DNA from: Dugong dugon | Lineage: Eukaryota; Chordata; Mammalia; Sirenia; Dugongidae | Length of the DNA stretch: 64,000 bases | Direction: 5' to 3' | Assembly (NCBI GenBank): GCA_030035585.1 | Contig: CM057462.1 | Coordinates: forward strand, 115,625,234 to 115,689,233 | Shown: one piece after another, positions 11,950 through 23,851 of the stretch | Numbering within the stretch: position 1 is the first letter of the stretch | Layout: each line of letters opens with the position of its first letter | Notes under the pieces: model-generated | The model's input: the letters and a program-made list of their open reading frames with translations, nothing else | Told to the model about the DNA's origin: nothing | Database searches by the model: none | Position numbers and translations under genes: made by a program

Positions 11950-12485
11950 GGCATGAAATATTTGTCCTGGACAATGGAAGATCAAGTGGAAGAAATAAGC
12001 ACCAATGCAGAACAAAGTTACAAAGAAATAGAAAATATAAGCAAAATAATATGAGATATGGAAGAGAGATCTGGAATACCTAATATGTGAATAATGTAAT
12101 TACTAGGGGACAAAAGGGAACAGATGAGAAATAACGAAAAAAGAAATAATAGAATACCAGTTCACTGAGCTGAAGAAAAACTTGAAATTTCAGAAAGGGC
12201 CATTGAGTTTCAGGAATAATTAACAAGACACACATACATATTGTGGTGAAAATTCATAAACTTCAGAGTTACGGAGAAAAGAGTACAAAGTCTTTTAACT
12301 TCCAGAAGCCCAATGGAAGCCAGAAGATAATGGAATGTTATTTTCAAAGTGTCAAGAGAAAATAACAATTAAGCTGTAATTGTGAATCTTGCAAAACTAT
12401 CTATCTTTAAATAATGAAGATAAATAAGAATATATTCAAAGAAATAAAAAATAAGAGTGTTTACAACCAACAAATGATTATAAAA
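11950..12485 (+). mobile_element. L1M remnant, ORF1-like portion
   Basis: The phrases 'ttttcaaagtgtcaagagaa', 'acttccagaagcccaatgga' and the A-rich downstream run follow the C-terminal ORF1 region of old mammalian L1 elements. The frame is destroyed by stops. With 13560-14600 it probably formed one L1M that was later split by LTR insertions. Confidence 0.45.
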
Positions 12486-12487
12486 CA

Positions 12488-12745
12488 CACACAGATGGGA
12501 AACCGCCATATGAAGACAGAGGCGAGATTGGTGTTATACTACCGCAAGCCAAGGAACACCTGGGGCTACCAGAAGCTAGAAGAAGCAAGGAAGGGCATTT
12601 CCCTAGAGCCTTTGGAGACAACATGGCCCTGTTTTCACCCTAAATTCAGACTTTAGCCTCCAGGACTGTGAGAGAACAAATTGTCTGTTGTCTTAAGCCA
12701 CCCAGTTGTGGTACTTTGTTATAGCAGGAAGCCATTACAGATTTT
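12488..12745 (+). mobile_element. MLT1-type LTR, 3' portion
   Basis: Recognised from 'catatgaagacagaggcgag', 'gcaagccaaggaacacctgg', 'ccctagagcctttggagac', 'ctccaggactgtgagagaa' and 'aagccacccagttgtggtac', which is the order of a MaLR (MLT1-like) LTR 3' half. The 5' half is absent. Confidence 0.7.
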
Positions 12746-12774
12746 TCCTTTCCTAAAGGAAAGTAGAAAATGAA

Positions 12775-13560
12775 ACCAAAAGAGAAGTGTGGCAGAGATA
12801 GCTCTGTGTGTTCACCACTCTATTTCCTTTTGAGCTGACTGCAGTCAGGTGCAGGCCATGCTACTGCTTCTTGGTAATGAGCCATGAGGTGAAGGGACAT
12901 GTGGCACCGCAGCACACGTCAGCCGAGGGTAGCGTCACAACATAATGGAGTCTTCATCATCTTAGATCCATAACTGATTTTGAGAAGAAGACGTTCCACT
13001 CACTGGACATGTGGTGTGGGTGAGAAATAAATTTTTGATGGTGAAACCACTGAGATTTCAGGGTTAGTTTGTTGCCCCAGCATAATCTGCCTATTTTGTC
13101 TAATACACAAAGCCTAAGGTTAAGCAGATGATAAGCAAAATATTAGTAAACATGTAGGGAAATCTAAACAAACAACTAATTCTGTATTTAAAACAAATGA
13201 AAATGTTCAATTTGTATTTAAAAAATATCAGAACTGAGGTAGTGTTACAACTAATCAACAAAACCCATTCCTCTTCTTCCTGACACCTAGCTAGCCTGTA
13301 TTTTCCCCCCATCTTGTAGTTATTTGTGGCCACGTGACTAAAATGTTCTTTATGACTTCCTCCCTTTTGGCTAGTTAGAATGGAGATAACCTACAAGATA
13401 ACCTTAGGAGTTGCATTAAAAAAAATGGTGTAGTTCCAAGCAAGAAGGAGATTGCATCCTGAATCACTGCTTGACATGACCACTGGTATCTTCTCTGGAC
13501 TTTTATATAAGTGAGAAATAAACTTTTATTGTGTTAATTAACTGAGTTTTTGTGGTTTGT
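12775..13560 (+). repeat. Two old LTR-like 3' ends in tandem (tentative)
   Basis: Two stretches end in a similar signature: 'gtgagaaataaatttttga' plus 'ccactgagatttcagggtta' near 13020-13065, and 'gtgagaaataaacttttatt' near 13511-13530. A polyadenylation-like AATAAA just before a terminal 'actgag' phrase is typical of solo LTRs. I cannot assign a family. Confidence 0.35.
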
Positions 13561-14097
13561 CAAATAAAAACAATGAAAGAATATCCAATCTTCTTAAAAT
13601 GTTCAGATCACTTACAAATTTACCTATTCGAGTCCATAAAGGACGCCTCAATGAATTTCAAAGAAGAATGCCACACAGATTAAATTCTCTGACCAAAGTG
13701 AAATTAAATTGGAAATCAATAAAAAGGTGTATTAAAAATGCATTTGTTAATTAAGAAAGCATATTTATAAGTAACTCTTGGTCAGAGAATAAATATTAGT
13801 AAAACTTTAAAACACGTGAGTCTAAAAGATAGTGAAATTACACTATGTCAAAACATGTGCAATGTAGCTAAAGCAATAGCTTAAGAGGAAACTGGGTAGC
13901 TCTAAATGCTCACACTCAAAAAGAAGGAAGTTGAAAATTAAAGAGCTAAGAATCTCTCTTATTTTTTTCATCAAAATTAGAAAAGGAATAGCAGGATAAA
14001 CCCAAAAAGAATAAATGAAATAATAAGCACAGAAATTAATTGAAATAGGAAAAAATTAAAGAGATAGTATTATTGATGACGGTATTGATATCACTAA

Positions 14098-14250
14098 GAC
14101 CCATTGCCGTCAGTTGATTTCAACTGTTAGCTGCCCTATAGGACAGAGTAGAATGGCCCCATCGGGTTTCCCAGGAGCAGCTAGTGGATTTGAACTGCTG
14201 ACCTTTTGGTTAGCAGATGAGCTCTTATCCACCATGCCACCAGGGCTCCA
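14098..14250 (-). mobile_element. AfroSINE, type A
   Basis: Complete short form in reverse complement: 'gacccattgccgtcagttga', 'ataggacagagtagaatggc', 'accttttggttagcagatga' and 'ccaccatgccaccagggctc'. Confidence 0.9.
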
Positions 14251-14257
14251 AAAACTG

Positions 14258-14445
14258 AGATAGTGCTTGCTATATAATACCAGGCACTAATTTAAGTATG
14301 CAGATAGTTCCAGGCACTAATTTATGTGATTTAAATACATTAACTTATTTAATCTTTAAAACAACCCTATGTGATCAGTAAGTACTATTATTATCTCCAT
14401 TTTTACAACAAAACTGAAGCACAGAGAAGTTTAATAACAAAATCC
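14258..14445 (-). mobile_element. MIR remnant with a short internal duplication
   Basis: Minus-orientation MIR phrases: 'tagtgcttgctatataatac', 'ccaggcactaatttaagt', 'tatttaatctttaaaacaac' and 'actgaagcacagagaagttt'. 'ccaggcactaattta' occurs twice, 30 bp apart, which points to a small tandem duplication. Confidence 0.7.
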
Positions 14446-14600
14446 AAAATTAATTATTTAACAAACTAATATAATAAACACACTTTTGGTGAAATTAATC
14501 AAGATAAAATGATAAAATGCACATGTAAATAAAGATAAGAATGAGAAAGTGGTCAAAACCACAGATACGACAGCAATTCTAAAGACACCGTGAGGGAGAA

Positions 14601-14979
14601 TCAGCAGAAACAATACTGAAGAGAAAATAGCTTTAGCTTTGGTGTTGGGTCAAGCTGCAAACTTGGCATCTGGAAGCTGAACAGGGCAGTGCCTACTTCA
14701 GCATTATTTCTGACATCCCTAGAATTCTGCATTATCTATGCTTATGTGCCCATATAGTCCTCCATCATAAATAATCACTAACTAGGTACTCTCTTCCTGG
14801 TCTTGAAGAGCAAACTGCCGTGTTGTGGAGAGGGCCACGTAACAGGGAACTACAAGGAAGAGAGCCTCAGTCCTACAACTGCAAGGCATTGAATTCTGCC
14901 AACAACCGGTGAACTTATTGACCATGCATAATCTAGACCATGATGCATGGATTTAGGCATTAACACTGGCCCAGCCTGG
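14601..14979. other. Unassigned stretch
   Basis: No open frame of note and no repeat that I recognise. It runs up to the MIR-like sequence at 14980. Confidence 0.4.
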
Positions 14980-15295
14980 AATGGATTCTTAGCTGTGTGA
15001 CTTAGTGGTTGTATTACTTTTGGTGTTTTTCAAGCTTTCAGAGAATTAGTGTCTGTAATGGAAAAATAACAACAAAATTAGTTAACTTGTGTGTTGTTAT
15101 GAGGAAAAGAGATAATGTGTGTAAAATGTTAGGTACATAGTAGTTTCTCAATTACAGTTATTGATGAGTGGAGGTCACTGACCTCTCTGCTTTTCATTTG
15201 ATAATAACACCTACCCACAACGTTGTTGGGAAGATTAAACAAGATGATGGAAAAGAAAACCCTTGCCTAGTATGTAATAAATGTTCACGTAATGG
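14980..15295 (+). mobile_element. Two adjacent MIR-like remnants
   Basis: One runs from 'gctgtgtgacttagtggttg' to 'tacatagtagtttctcaatt' (about 14990-15165). A second 3' portion, 'ataataacacctacccacaa' to 'cctagtatgtaataaatgtt', lies at 15205-15290. Both read on the plus strand. Confidence 0.6.
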
Positions 15296-15500
15296 TGGCA
15301 TCTCTGGATGGTGCAGTTAACGTGCTTGATTGCTAACAGAAAGGTTAGAGGTTCAAGTCCACCCAGAGGCACCTTGGAAGAAAGGCCTGATGATATGATT
15401 GTGAAAAATCAACCACTGAAAACTCTATGGAGTACAGTTCTACTCTGACACACATGGGGTTGCCATGAGTTGGAATCAACTTGACGGCAACTGCTTTTTA
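15296..15500 (+). mobile_element. AfroSINE, type B, plus strand
   Basis: The only plus-oriented type B copy: head 'tggatggtgcagttaacgtg', B-box-like 'gaggttcaagtccacccaga', middle 'gtgaaaaatcaaccactgaa', tail 'ttgccatgagttggaatcaa' and 'cttgacggcaactg'. It shows directly that the middle module lies between the tRNA-like head and the RTE-like tail. Confidence 0.92.
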
Positions 15501-15535
15501 TGCAAAAACTAATGCAGCCTTTTCTCTCATATTCA

Positions 15536-15616
15536 TCTGTATCTATCTATTTACCTGCCTATCTGCCTGTCTATCTATCTATCTGTCTGTCTCTCATATT
15601 CATCTATCTATCTATT
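15536..15616 (+). repeat. Imperfect (CTAT/CTGT)n microsatellite
   Basis: Runs of ctat interspersed with ctgt and cctg units, broken once by 'ctctcatattcat', a phrase that also occurs just upstream at 15524. Confidence 0.85.
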
Positions 15617-16224
15617 GAGAGGTTGAGAAAATACTAATACTAAAATTAAGTCATTTGATAAACTTTTCTAAACATTAAAGTTGACAAAGAATTGGGATCT
15701 ATAAACAGTCCTGGAACCACTTTTTATTCTGAACAAAAATATTCTTCAGGATGTCTCAGAGAACATTCTATTTCTCTTACAAACTATCATTACCATATCT
15801 CTTTCAGAAAATGGAACTATCATTTCCGGAAGGGAAATGGATGCAAATCCACACCTTCCACCACACTCCTCATATCCTAAAGCTTTCTAAAATTCTATCT
15901 CTCACGCTTCACTCTCCGGATTCAGATACATCCACTGTTTAATTACATGTTTTTCAAGAGAATTTGATGAGAATGTGAATACGCTGAAGCCGTATCTTGT
16001 TTCCTCAGATAAAAACACAATATTTTCTATCTATTTCTACAGATGACTTGAAAACAGGAGCAATCAGTCCTAATCACTTCTCATTAAAAAAAAAAAAAAA
16101 AAAAAAAGCACAACCTTCTGCCCAGAGTGCTTCGGTTCTCGTCTGCCACCTTAAACAGCAAACGTGCACTGTTAAGTTCTAAAATGTTAGATGCAGATGA
16201 GCTTAATAGTTCTATCTTTTCTCT

Positions 16225-16425
16225 GAAGACCACTTGGCATATTCATAGTACTTTCACAGAAATTATCACCTTTGACCATCTCAGTCACAGAAGGTATTAT
16301 TATCCCTGTGTTATAGAAAGAAAAAGAAAAAAAAAAAAGATGCAGAAGAAGAAGGTGCCTTTCTCAAGCCCTTTTTACTAGTAAGTGGCAAGGCTAGCCC
16401 TGGCACCCTGGCATTTCTGCGCCTT
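16225..16425 (-). mobile_element. MIR remnant with A-rich expansion
   Basis: Phrases 'gaaggtattattatccctgt' and 'actagtaagtggcaaggcta' in minus MIR order, separated by an expanded A/G-rich run at 16316-16355. Confidence 0.55.
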
Positions 16426-16454
16426 AATGGTTTTCCAAACTTGTAATGGGCATA

Positions 16455-16690
16455 CCTTCGGATGACTATGAGCTTGGGCTTTTGGAATTTGATGAAATGT
16501 GAGTTTGAGTATCAGCTGTTACTCTTACTAGCTATTTGACTATAGGCAAGTTATTTCAACCCTTTATGATTTAATGTTCTCGTTTGCAAAGAGGGAATAA
16601 TACTTGGACATTTAGAGCTGTGAAAAGATTAAATGAGATAATATATGCCAAATACTCAGCACTTAATACAACCTCAATGTTAGTGCTCAT
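16455..16690 (+). mobile_element. MIR remnant
   Basis: Plus MIR order: 'gcttgggcttttggaatttg', 'cttactagctatttgactat', 'aagttatttcaaccctttat', 'gattaaatgagataatatat' and 'atactcagcacttaataca'. Confidence 0.75.
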
Positions 16691-18885
16691 AATTGGCCTA
16701 AGAAAAAATGTATTCTACTATCTTTTATGAATAATTCTTGATCTACATAGGAAGTATTCAGTATGTGATACCAATTTCTGTTGAAGAGAGATGGTTCTTG
16801 GAATAAAAAAAAATTTACTATTTGTAAAAATGGAATAAATTTCTTTTCCTGGGGTTCATAAAAAATGAAACACTTACCAAGCTGCACTTCAAATAATATA
16901 GGTTTTCCATGCTCTCATAAAGGCATATTTTTACAGGCAAATGAGGCAAAATATGCCTTTTGTCATTCTAAAAACCCAAGGGGGATGGTTTCAGAGAAGG
17001 CTCAGGAATATATATTTTTTTCTTAAATGATGAAAATAGTTTCTGCAAGACCTTATCTATTTTATCTTTATATCTAGGCAAGCTTCCTTATATAGAATTC
17101 CAATCAAGAAAAGACAGAGGGCTATATGTCACTGTAGAACTTGGTAAACGAATGTTTTTCATTGATTTTGGACTTCTCAGAATGACTTGATATTTTGGCA
17201 TCAGGTATACAGATACTGCTTCAGAGAAGGCATGAGAGAAATTACATTTTGTCAGAGAAGATATGGGCAGATAGATATTAGGGTGAATGGCTCAAATATT
17301 TTACATTAGTGGCTGCTTTTTTAGTTTGCTTTACACTTACATTTTTAATGTTAATGTGATACATACTGCCAATGTCAGAAGAATAGAAGTAATTACATGT
17401 CAACCAGCTCAATATAATATAAATATAACTGTATTAAAAGAGTTATCCAATGTTTTAATGATGAAAAAATAAGTCAGATAACCTTTTTCCCCCCTTGATT
17501 ATAAACTAAGTCAAGAAGTGGCAAACTTAGCTGGAAAGATTTAAATTGCATCTTAATGTGTTCTCAGAAGCAGCTATTGGCATAGGATATACATATATAT
17601 AGGTTTTTTTGGTTTTATACATATGATTTCCAAAAGTTCAACAGTGGATCTTTGTCCTAAAATTGGAATGTTAGTTTTTCAGTAAATGAACACAGAATAA
17701 ATGAATACAAAATAGAGTAACAAAACAGACATTATCCTATTTCAGACTTCTTTGCTGGAGAGAAAAAGAAACTATGCAAGTCTGGTATTAGTAAGTGATG
17801 ACTTTAGACCTGCATCACTAATGATTCCACTTTTTTGGAACAACCTGTGGATGATATGCATCATCACTGAGCTGAAATCACAACGAAAAGAATCATCTGA
17901 ATCACCACTCATCAAATGGTTCTCAGAGCCAGTAATTTTTATCTTAAAGTAAATTAATGAAAAACATATGGAAAGAAACTTAGTTCACAAAGTGATTGAA
18001 GGGCTGTGGAAGAGTGCCAAGAAAAAGATCATCTTCGTGCACTATAGTCCAAGAATCTTTGGTTTCAGGCTTCTTAGCTTCCTGCCTGAAGATACGCACA
18101 GTGAGTCCTGTTGTCTCCATTATACTATGAATAATGAGAGTCTGTTTGTAAGCTGGCACAGTTCAGTTTCAAATATCTTTCTGGGCTAATATCCTGGAAT
18201 GACTTCCTGGAAGACACCTTTGTGATCAGATACTGTCATGAGTGGCTCAAGAAGTGAGAAAACTATTCTCTACACCACACTGGGACAAATGGAAAGGGTA
18301 CAACCAACAGGTCAGCTTTGAATCTCTGGGGGTCTTGATTTTTCCACCTCATTTCCGTGCCGTAGCGAACTGCTTCAAAAGTTCTTCTCCCACCTGACTT
18401 CTCTTAATATTCTATTTTCTTCTTGAATTAGTAAAGGTCCTTTGGGTTATTTTTCATAACAGAAATCAAATTGTACCAATGCATGCAGAAAGGAAAGACC
18501 TGGAGGAAGCAAAAAACAGAAAGCCCTGGGAAATCCAGGGCACACAACTGCTCTATCTCACATCTTTGGTCCTCTCAGCACGTGAGCTTCACTCTTGTCT
18601 CTCCACAGATAACTTGCTTCATCGCTTCGTACAGTGGAAATAAATGTCATTTCATAGCTCCCAAGTTTATATCTCTTCCATTTGTGATAAACTTAAAATG
18701 ACTGAATGCTTCTCAGCCCCAATTCCAAATTCTTGAAAAAGAAATAATCTGATTGGTCCAGCCTCAGTCAAGAAAACCTCTTCCCCTGTCCCTACCCACT
18801 TCTACCAACACTCTACTCTCTGCCAATCCAGTTAACCGTGACCAGGGGTGTGGGGTCATATATGATAAACATTGTTATCAGATCC
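16691..18885. other. Unassigned, apparently unique DNA
   Basis: Open frames of 60-76 codons (17287, 17752, 17968, 18471, all plus) overlap or follow one another without a shared frame. They have no domain I recognise and I do not call them genes. No repeat was recognised. Confidence 0.4.
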
Positions 18886-19087
18886 AGGGGCTGATTAACC
18901 AGTAAGCAAGGTATGCACAGGTTTACAATAAGCAAGGTACCCATGGGCTTAAATGTGTTTACTTACTAATCTGTAGTGCACAGTTTCAAAGATGTGGTGA
19001 AACTCGTATGAAATTGTGCACTGCAGGTTAGTAAGTAAGCACATGTAAGCCTGTATATACTTTGTTTATCGTGTAACCCAACCCTGA
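18886..19087. mobile_element. Palindromic MITE-like element
   Basis: Inner arms 18928-18988 and 19009-19069 are inverted repeats of 61 nt each with about 49 matches (80%) around a 20-nt loop. The outer part 18887-18927 also resembles the right arm, because the left side contains two versions of a 'taagcaaggta' unit. This long-armed hairpin with no coding capacity is what a non-autonomous DNA transposon (MITE) looks like. I cannot assign a superfamily. Confidence 0.6.
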
Positions 19088-19800
19088 TCAGGCCAGGACA
19101 TGGGTTTGAGGTGTAAGGTGCAGATCACACAGAAGGGAGACTGTTGTGAGTTGAGTAGCTATCCCAGAAGTTGTCTTCTATATTTTATTTTCTCATTGTC
19201 ACAGAAGTGATGTGAATTCAGATAAGAAAATTCTGTATCCTTTTGTTTTGAAACTCAAGAACCCCCCCTTTTTTTAAAATCAAGAATGCTATTATTTATT
19301 TATTTATAATATGGCCACATCAGACAAAGAACGATATAGGGAATTGTTTCAGAAATGGTTTGTAACTGAGGACTGCATGAACAACAGCTGCAATTATTGG
19401 GTTGTCATGCTTCCTGGTGTACTCTTGCTCTTCTAAGGAGACTTTAAGGTCACAACTATGTCTTGGCTCATCCTAACCATGCTAGGATATAGCTGGAGAA
19501 CCAGAAGAAAGAGAAAGAAAGCCTTTTGTCCACTATATGATCTGTGGGACACAAGCCTCAAATAAAGGATGTTCTAATGATAAGAGCAACAAGACTGTGA
19601 GACATTCTGAGATGATTCATTAAGGCTTTATTCTAAGAAGGCATATATTACCATGTCAGTTTTCCATATGATGCTATGCTTTGCAGAGAATAGTTATGAT
19701 CACCGTCAACAAAAATAAATACATACTAGATAATTAATATGTGTAAGATGCAAAACTATGTATATGTAATTTACAATGAACTTCAATAGTTACATTTTAT
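19088..19800. other. Unassigned stretch
   Basis: No gene or repeat recognised. A short run of 'ttatttatttat' type sequence lies near 19290. Confidence 0.4.
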
Positions 19801-20262
19801 GAACTGCTGCATAGTGGTTACAAAGTGGATATTGGGGTTAGAATTCTAACCTCAGGTATGCTCCTTACCAGCCATGTGACTGGAACACATCATTTAACCT
19901 ATCCAGCCTGCATTTTCTCATTTTTGTATGTGACTAATAACATCTGCTTCATAGGACTGTTGTGAGGATTAAAATCAGTATTTCCTGGTACCTAGTATTT
20001 AGTACAAATTTGACAAATATTGTTGTTAGTTGCCATCCAGTTGACTCTGACAAATGAAATGAAAAAAGAAAAAAAAACAAAAACAAAAAACAAACCCATT
20101 GCCAGCAAGTCAATTCCAACTCATAGTGAGCATATAAGGCAGAGCAGAGCTGCAGCATAGGGTTTCCAAGGAGTGGCTGGTGAATTTGAACTGCTGACCT
20201 TTTGTTTAGCAGCTGAACTCTTAACCACTGTGCCACCAACAAATATGAGTTCTTGTTATTTT
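19801..20262 (+). mobile_element. MIR, interrupted by AfroSINE sequence
   Basis: Good plus MIR: 'gctgcatagtggttacaaag', 'accagccatgtgactggaac', 'gcctgcattttctcattttt', 'ataggactgttgtgaggatt' and 'ggtacctagtatttagtaca' to about 20020. The expected terminal phrase reappears as 'aaatatgagttcttgttatt' just after 20238. Confidence 0.8.
20020..20238 (-). mobile_element. AfroSINE, type A, plus a leading SINE tail fragment
   Basis: A short tail fragment ('gttagttgccatccagttga') at 20020-20049 precedes an A-rich linker and a full type A copy (20091-20238, ending 'aaccactgtgccacc'). Either two SINEs inserted at nearly the same place or one was partly duplicated. Confidence 0.82.
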
Positions 20263-20419
20263 AGTTTTTTTTAACTTTTTATAATGACTCTAGGCAAGTA
20301 TGCTAGGTATTATGTTGCCAATTCTGAAAATCAGTAAAAACCTGAGGAAAATTGTCCATGGTTCCATGAATGTGTTGCTTAATACTTAAGACTCCTCAGG
20401 TAAATCTCTATTTTCCAAT

Positions 20420-20650
20420 CACTGTTTTAAGTGCTTTACATATACTAATTCATTTAATCTTTGAAATAACTTTGAGGTACTTATTACTATTATACCCATT
20501 TTATAAATGAGAGAACTGAGATATAGTGATGCTGAGTAACTGTGTAAGTTCACACAGCTAGTATGCAGTAAAGTCAGGATTTGAACCCAGGAAGCCAGGC
20601 TGAATGGTTCTACCCCCAATCCCCATCACTATGCAATGTTGCCTCTCTCC
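20420..20650 (-). mobile_element. MIR remnant
   Basis: Minus MIR with most blocks: 'taagtgctttacatatacta', 'gaggtacttattactattat', 'gagagaactgagatatagtg', 'cacacagctagtatgcagta' and 'ggatttgaacccaggaagcc'. Confidence 0.85.
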
Positions 20651-20684
20651 AAGGCTATCCACCAGTTAGAAAAAACACATTAAC

Positions 20685-20915
20685 TGTTATATGTGCTATA
20701 TGCAACACTGTGCTAAGCACAATATACACATTATTTAATCCTTACAAAAACCCTGTGAGATAGGTGCTATTACTCATCTCACTTTATAGATAAGTAAACC
20801 AAAGATGAGAGAGATTGTTACTTATCCCAAGGTCCGATGGCTTTAAAATGAAAGAGTTAGGTTCTAACTTTGGTCTTACCAACTCCAGATTGGGTACTAT
20901 TAACCACCACCTCAT
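20685..20915 (-). mobile_element. MIR remnant
   Basis: A second minus MIR directly after the first: 'caacactgtgctaagcacaa', 'accctgtgagataggtgcta', 'cttatcccaaggtccgatgg' and 'ctattaaccaccac'. Two same-strand MIRs in 500 bp could be separate insertions. Confidence 0.75.
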
Positions 20916-22130
20916 GTTACAGAATGTACAAAATGTATTAAGGGAGAGAGGGAAGGGGACATTAATGTAATTCATACTGAGTGGAGAAAGGAACCAGAAT
21001 CTAAACATGGGAGAGCCAAGGGCAGTGAGAACCACACTACACTCCTGTATCATTAATGCAATGATTTGCTTTTCTTTTTAAAAAGGGGATGTTTTATTCA
21101 TTGGTATATGTATAATTATAAATTGCATTGCATGGGGCAGTTTATGAAAGGAGGGGATTCTAAATTCAGGGAATCTAAAATTAACAAAGACCCCTTCTGA
21201 AGTTTAGCTTGGGGAGCTCAGAATTTAAATTTATATCCCCCAGTTGAATTGGAAGAATATAAAAGCTAAGCTGCCAGGTTAGCCTTGGAATCCTTATGTT
21301 GCCCACCAAGAAGCATAAGTTCTGATTGAGTGTTGAGCACAGCAGGAGATATCATTACAGACCTGGAATCCAGATTTCTACCAGAAAATCTGAAGCATCT
21401 GGCAGTTTTGAAAGGTAATCTTTTCAGATTTACCTTCACATAAACTATACTACAGAACCAGAAATCATGGGGGAAGTTTGTTTTTAACATAACAGTTAAG
21501 AGAAAAGCACAAGAAAATTTAAATGAAGACAGCAATTCATCTCCAGACCGTGATTAGCAAAAATAACACCCCTAGCCCTTACTTATTTGTTAAGAAAGGT
21601 GTGCTCACTTGGATAGTCTTGAGACATTTCCCACCACCTCCTACATAGCACATTAATTCCCAGGGAATTCTGTGGGGTGCCTCTTTTCTGAAGCAGTTGG
21701 CCATTGATTACCCATTAGGTTGATGGTTGTTATTTTTCTCTACAGGAAGCTAACTAAAGTTTCAAATTATCTTCCATGACTTTGCTGTGAGCACAGCACC
21801 ACATTCCTTTTTTATTAGTTTGAAAGACAGGCTTCTGGCCTCTCTCTCTCCTTTTTAATTACATCCCTAGTTTAAAATCCATGTGGATTGAAGGGGAAAC
21901 ACATAATTTTATTTTGTTTGTTTTATTTGTTCATTCATTTTTTTCTTTCTTGTGAAATAATGGGCTGAGCCATGCCTCAACAATTGAGAAAACACTTTCA
22001 TAGCTTTCATTACACTTCTAATGTCTCTTAGATGATTTCTCTCAGGACAAGAGCCTATTAGAAGCAAGAAAAGGTCAAAATACAGGTTAATCTTGGAAGG
22101 GGGTGGACAGAAACTAGAGCAAAACAGAAA
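20916..22130. other. Unassigned, apparently unique DNA
   Basis: Includes two minus-strand open frames of 89 codons (20784-21053, partly MIR, and 21266-21535) without recognisable domains. No repeat was recognised from 21060 to 22130. Confidence 0.4.
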
Positions 22131-22139
22131 AATTTAAGA

Positions 22140-22994
22140 AATTCTCAATGATCAATATATGCCACATTTCTATTCTACCTCCTAGTTCATGGCATAGCAT
22201 CTGGGGTCATAAATGCTTGCAAGCAGCCATCCAAGGCACAACAATTGTTCTCTATTCACCTGGAACAAGACAGGAAAAAGAGGAGTCAAGAGTAGGAGGA
22301 GGATATGGAATGTGTAGCTAATTGCCTCCTTTGCCATGACACCAGAAGAATTGGGGAAAATGCAGAACACAATTTTAAATTCTCACGGACTCTAGACTTT
22401 CTGGAGCCATGGAGGGTGGGTAAACCTCTGAAACTACTGTCCTTAGATATCTTTGAAACTTGAACCAAAAATATCCCCTGAATTCTTCTTAAAACCAAAC
22501 TGTAGTTTAGCTTAATTAGTAAAAAGGTCTGCCTTGAGCATTATGCTCTTTTAAGAACTATCTATATGGGATCAAATTGACAATAAAAACCAAAAAAAAA
22601 AAAAAAAAAAAACCTGTTGCCATTGAGTCAATTCCAACTCAAGCAATCCTACAGAACAGAGTAGAACTGCCCCATAGGGTTTCCAAGGAGTGGATGGTGC
22701 ATTTGAACTGCCATCCTTTTGGTTAGCAGCCATAGCTCTTAACCACTGTGCTGCCAGAGCCCCCGAATTGACAATAGCAACTCGAAATTGGATGGGAACC
22801 TTAGGGGACAGTGAGTTTATGTTAATGAGGGAGGGACAACTCAGAAAAGGAAAATGAGAATGGTTGCACAACTGAAATGATGTAATCAACGTCACTAAAT
22901 TGTACATGTAGGAACTGTTGAATTGCTATATGTTTTGCTGTGTATATCCTCAACAACAACCACTAAATAAATAAAATTTAAAGAAAAAAGGAAA
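22140..22994 (+). mobile_element. Older L1 3' UTR, interrupted by an AfroSINE
   Basis: Compare the 3' UTR of the full-length L1 at 54.8-55.5 kb: 'catagcatctggggtcataa' parallels 'agtagtgtctggagtcttaa', and the next block 'gcagccatccaaggcac' parallels 'gcggccatctaagata'. The element resumes after the SINE and ends at 'ccactaaataaataaaattt', a normal L1 terminus. No ORF2 remains. Confidence 0.8.
22586..22765 (-). mobile_element. AfroSINE, type A, with a perfect target-site duplication
   Basis: Reverse-complement short form with a 20-base A/T tail region at 22592-22612. The flanks carry the 11-nt direct repeat 'aattgacaata' (22575-22585 and 22766-22776), so this insertion into the L1 3' UTR is precisely delimited. 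Confidence 0.95.
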
Positions 22995-23850
22995 AAAAAA
23001 TCTATGCCGTGTTTCTTGACATAATCAAATGGAAACAATGGAGTTTTTAAAAAAAATAAAACATCTTGGAAGCAGTCATTTATAGAAGAATACACAATGT
23101 GAACTGTTTGAACTGCACAGTAATTGCTGAAAATGTACACTTACATTACCAAGATTGTTAGGCAACACTGCATTATTATTTTTCCAAAAGCAGACCATGG
23201 ATTTGGAGCTTAATTACAATAAAAGCAAATGTGTAAAAGAAAAGTTTATTTCCTATTGTTGTCTATAATTGATAGTGTGACAAATAATTGTATAGCTATT
23301 GTGTATGGCAGATAAGCAACTCTGGTGCAAATCTGGCCCTACATGACAATAAAACAGCTGTTTATCAAGTTAATGAGATGCTAATTTCTATTTTCGTAAG
23401 GTATGCATGAGCAAGTACTAGGGTATGCAAAACAGGGTTTAATGACAAACTTAATATAGCAAGGTATTTGTAAATACATATAAATGATTTTAAAAGCTAG
23501 AACTTAGCTTATGTGAAATTTTGCAATTTTAGGATGCATCTCAGTCATCCACCGTCTTTAATGCATATACAAGGCTGACAGCAGCCTTCTTTTGCTCAGT
23601 AGTCTTGATTCAGCTCCTGCTGTGACTATAGAACTCCTATTACAGTTGCTCAATGGGGGCAGAATCAGACACACAGTGCAGATTTATGGATTGTGGGCCA
23701 GGCTTCCAATTTCCTCAGCACAAAATGGGATGTACCTTTTTTAGAAAATTAATATTATCAGAAAAACCCTCCAATAAACACTGCATTGAAACATACATTT
23801 TCCACTCTCCCAGTCAACAGTTCCCCTGTGGGTAAAATTTGTACAACACT
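22995..23850. other. Unassigned A+T-rich DNA
   Basis: No gene or repeat recognised. A short A-rich run follows the L1 end. Confidence 0.4.
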
Positions 23851-23851
23851 T

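Larger units (their letters stand above)
13560..14600 (+). mobile_element. L1M remnant, ORF2-like portion, split by AfroSINE and MIR
   Basis: 'gtagctaaagcaatagctta', 'aaaagaataaatgaaataat' and, beyond the insertions, 'gtgaaattaatcaagataaa' with 'aagataagaatgagaaagtg' follow the stretch between endonuclease and reverse transcriptase of mammalian L1 ORF2. Stops occur in all frames. The AfroSINE (14098-14250) and MIR-like sequence (14258-14445) interrupt it. Confidence 0.5.

Noticed and set aside
11692..12015. 107-codon minus-strand frame
   Set aside because: Partly antisense to a decayed L1M ORF1 region, with no recognisable domain.
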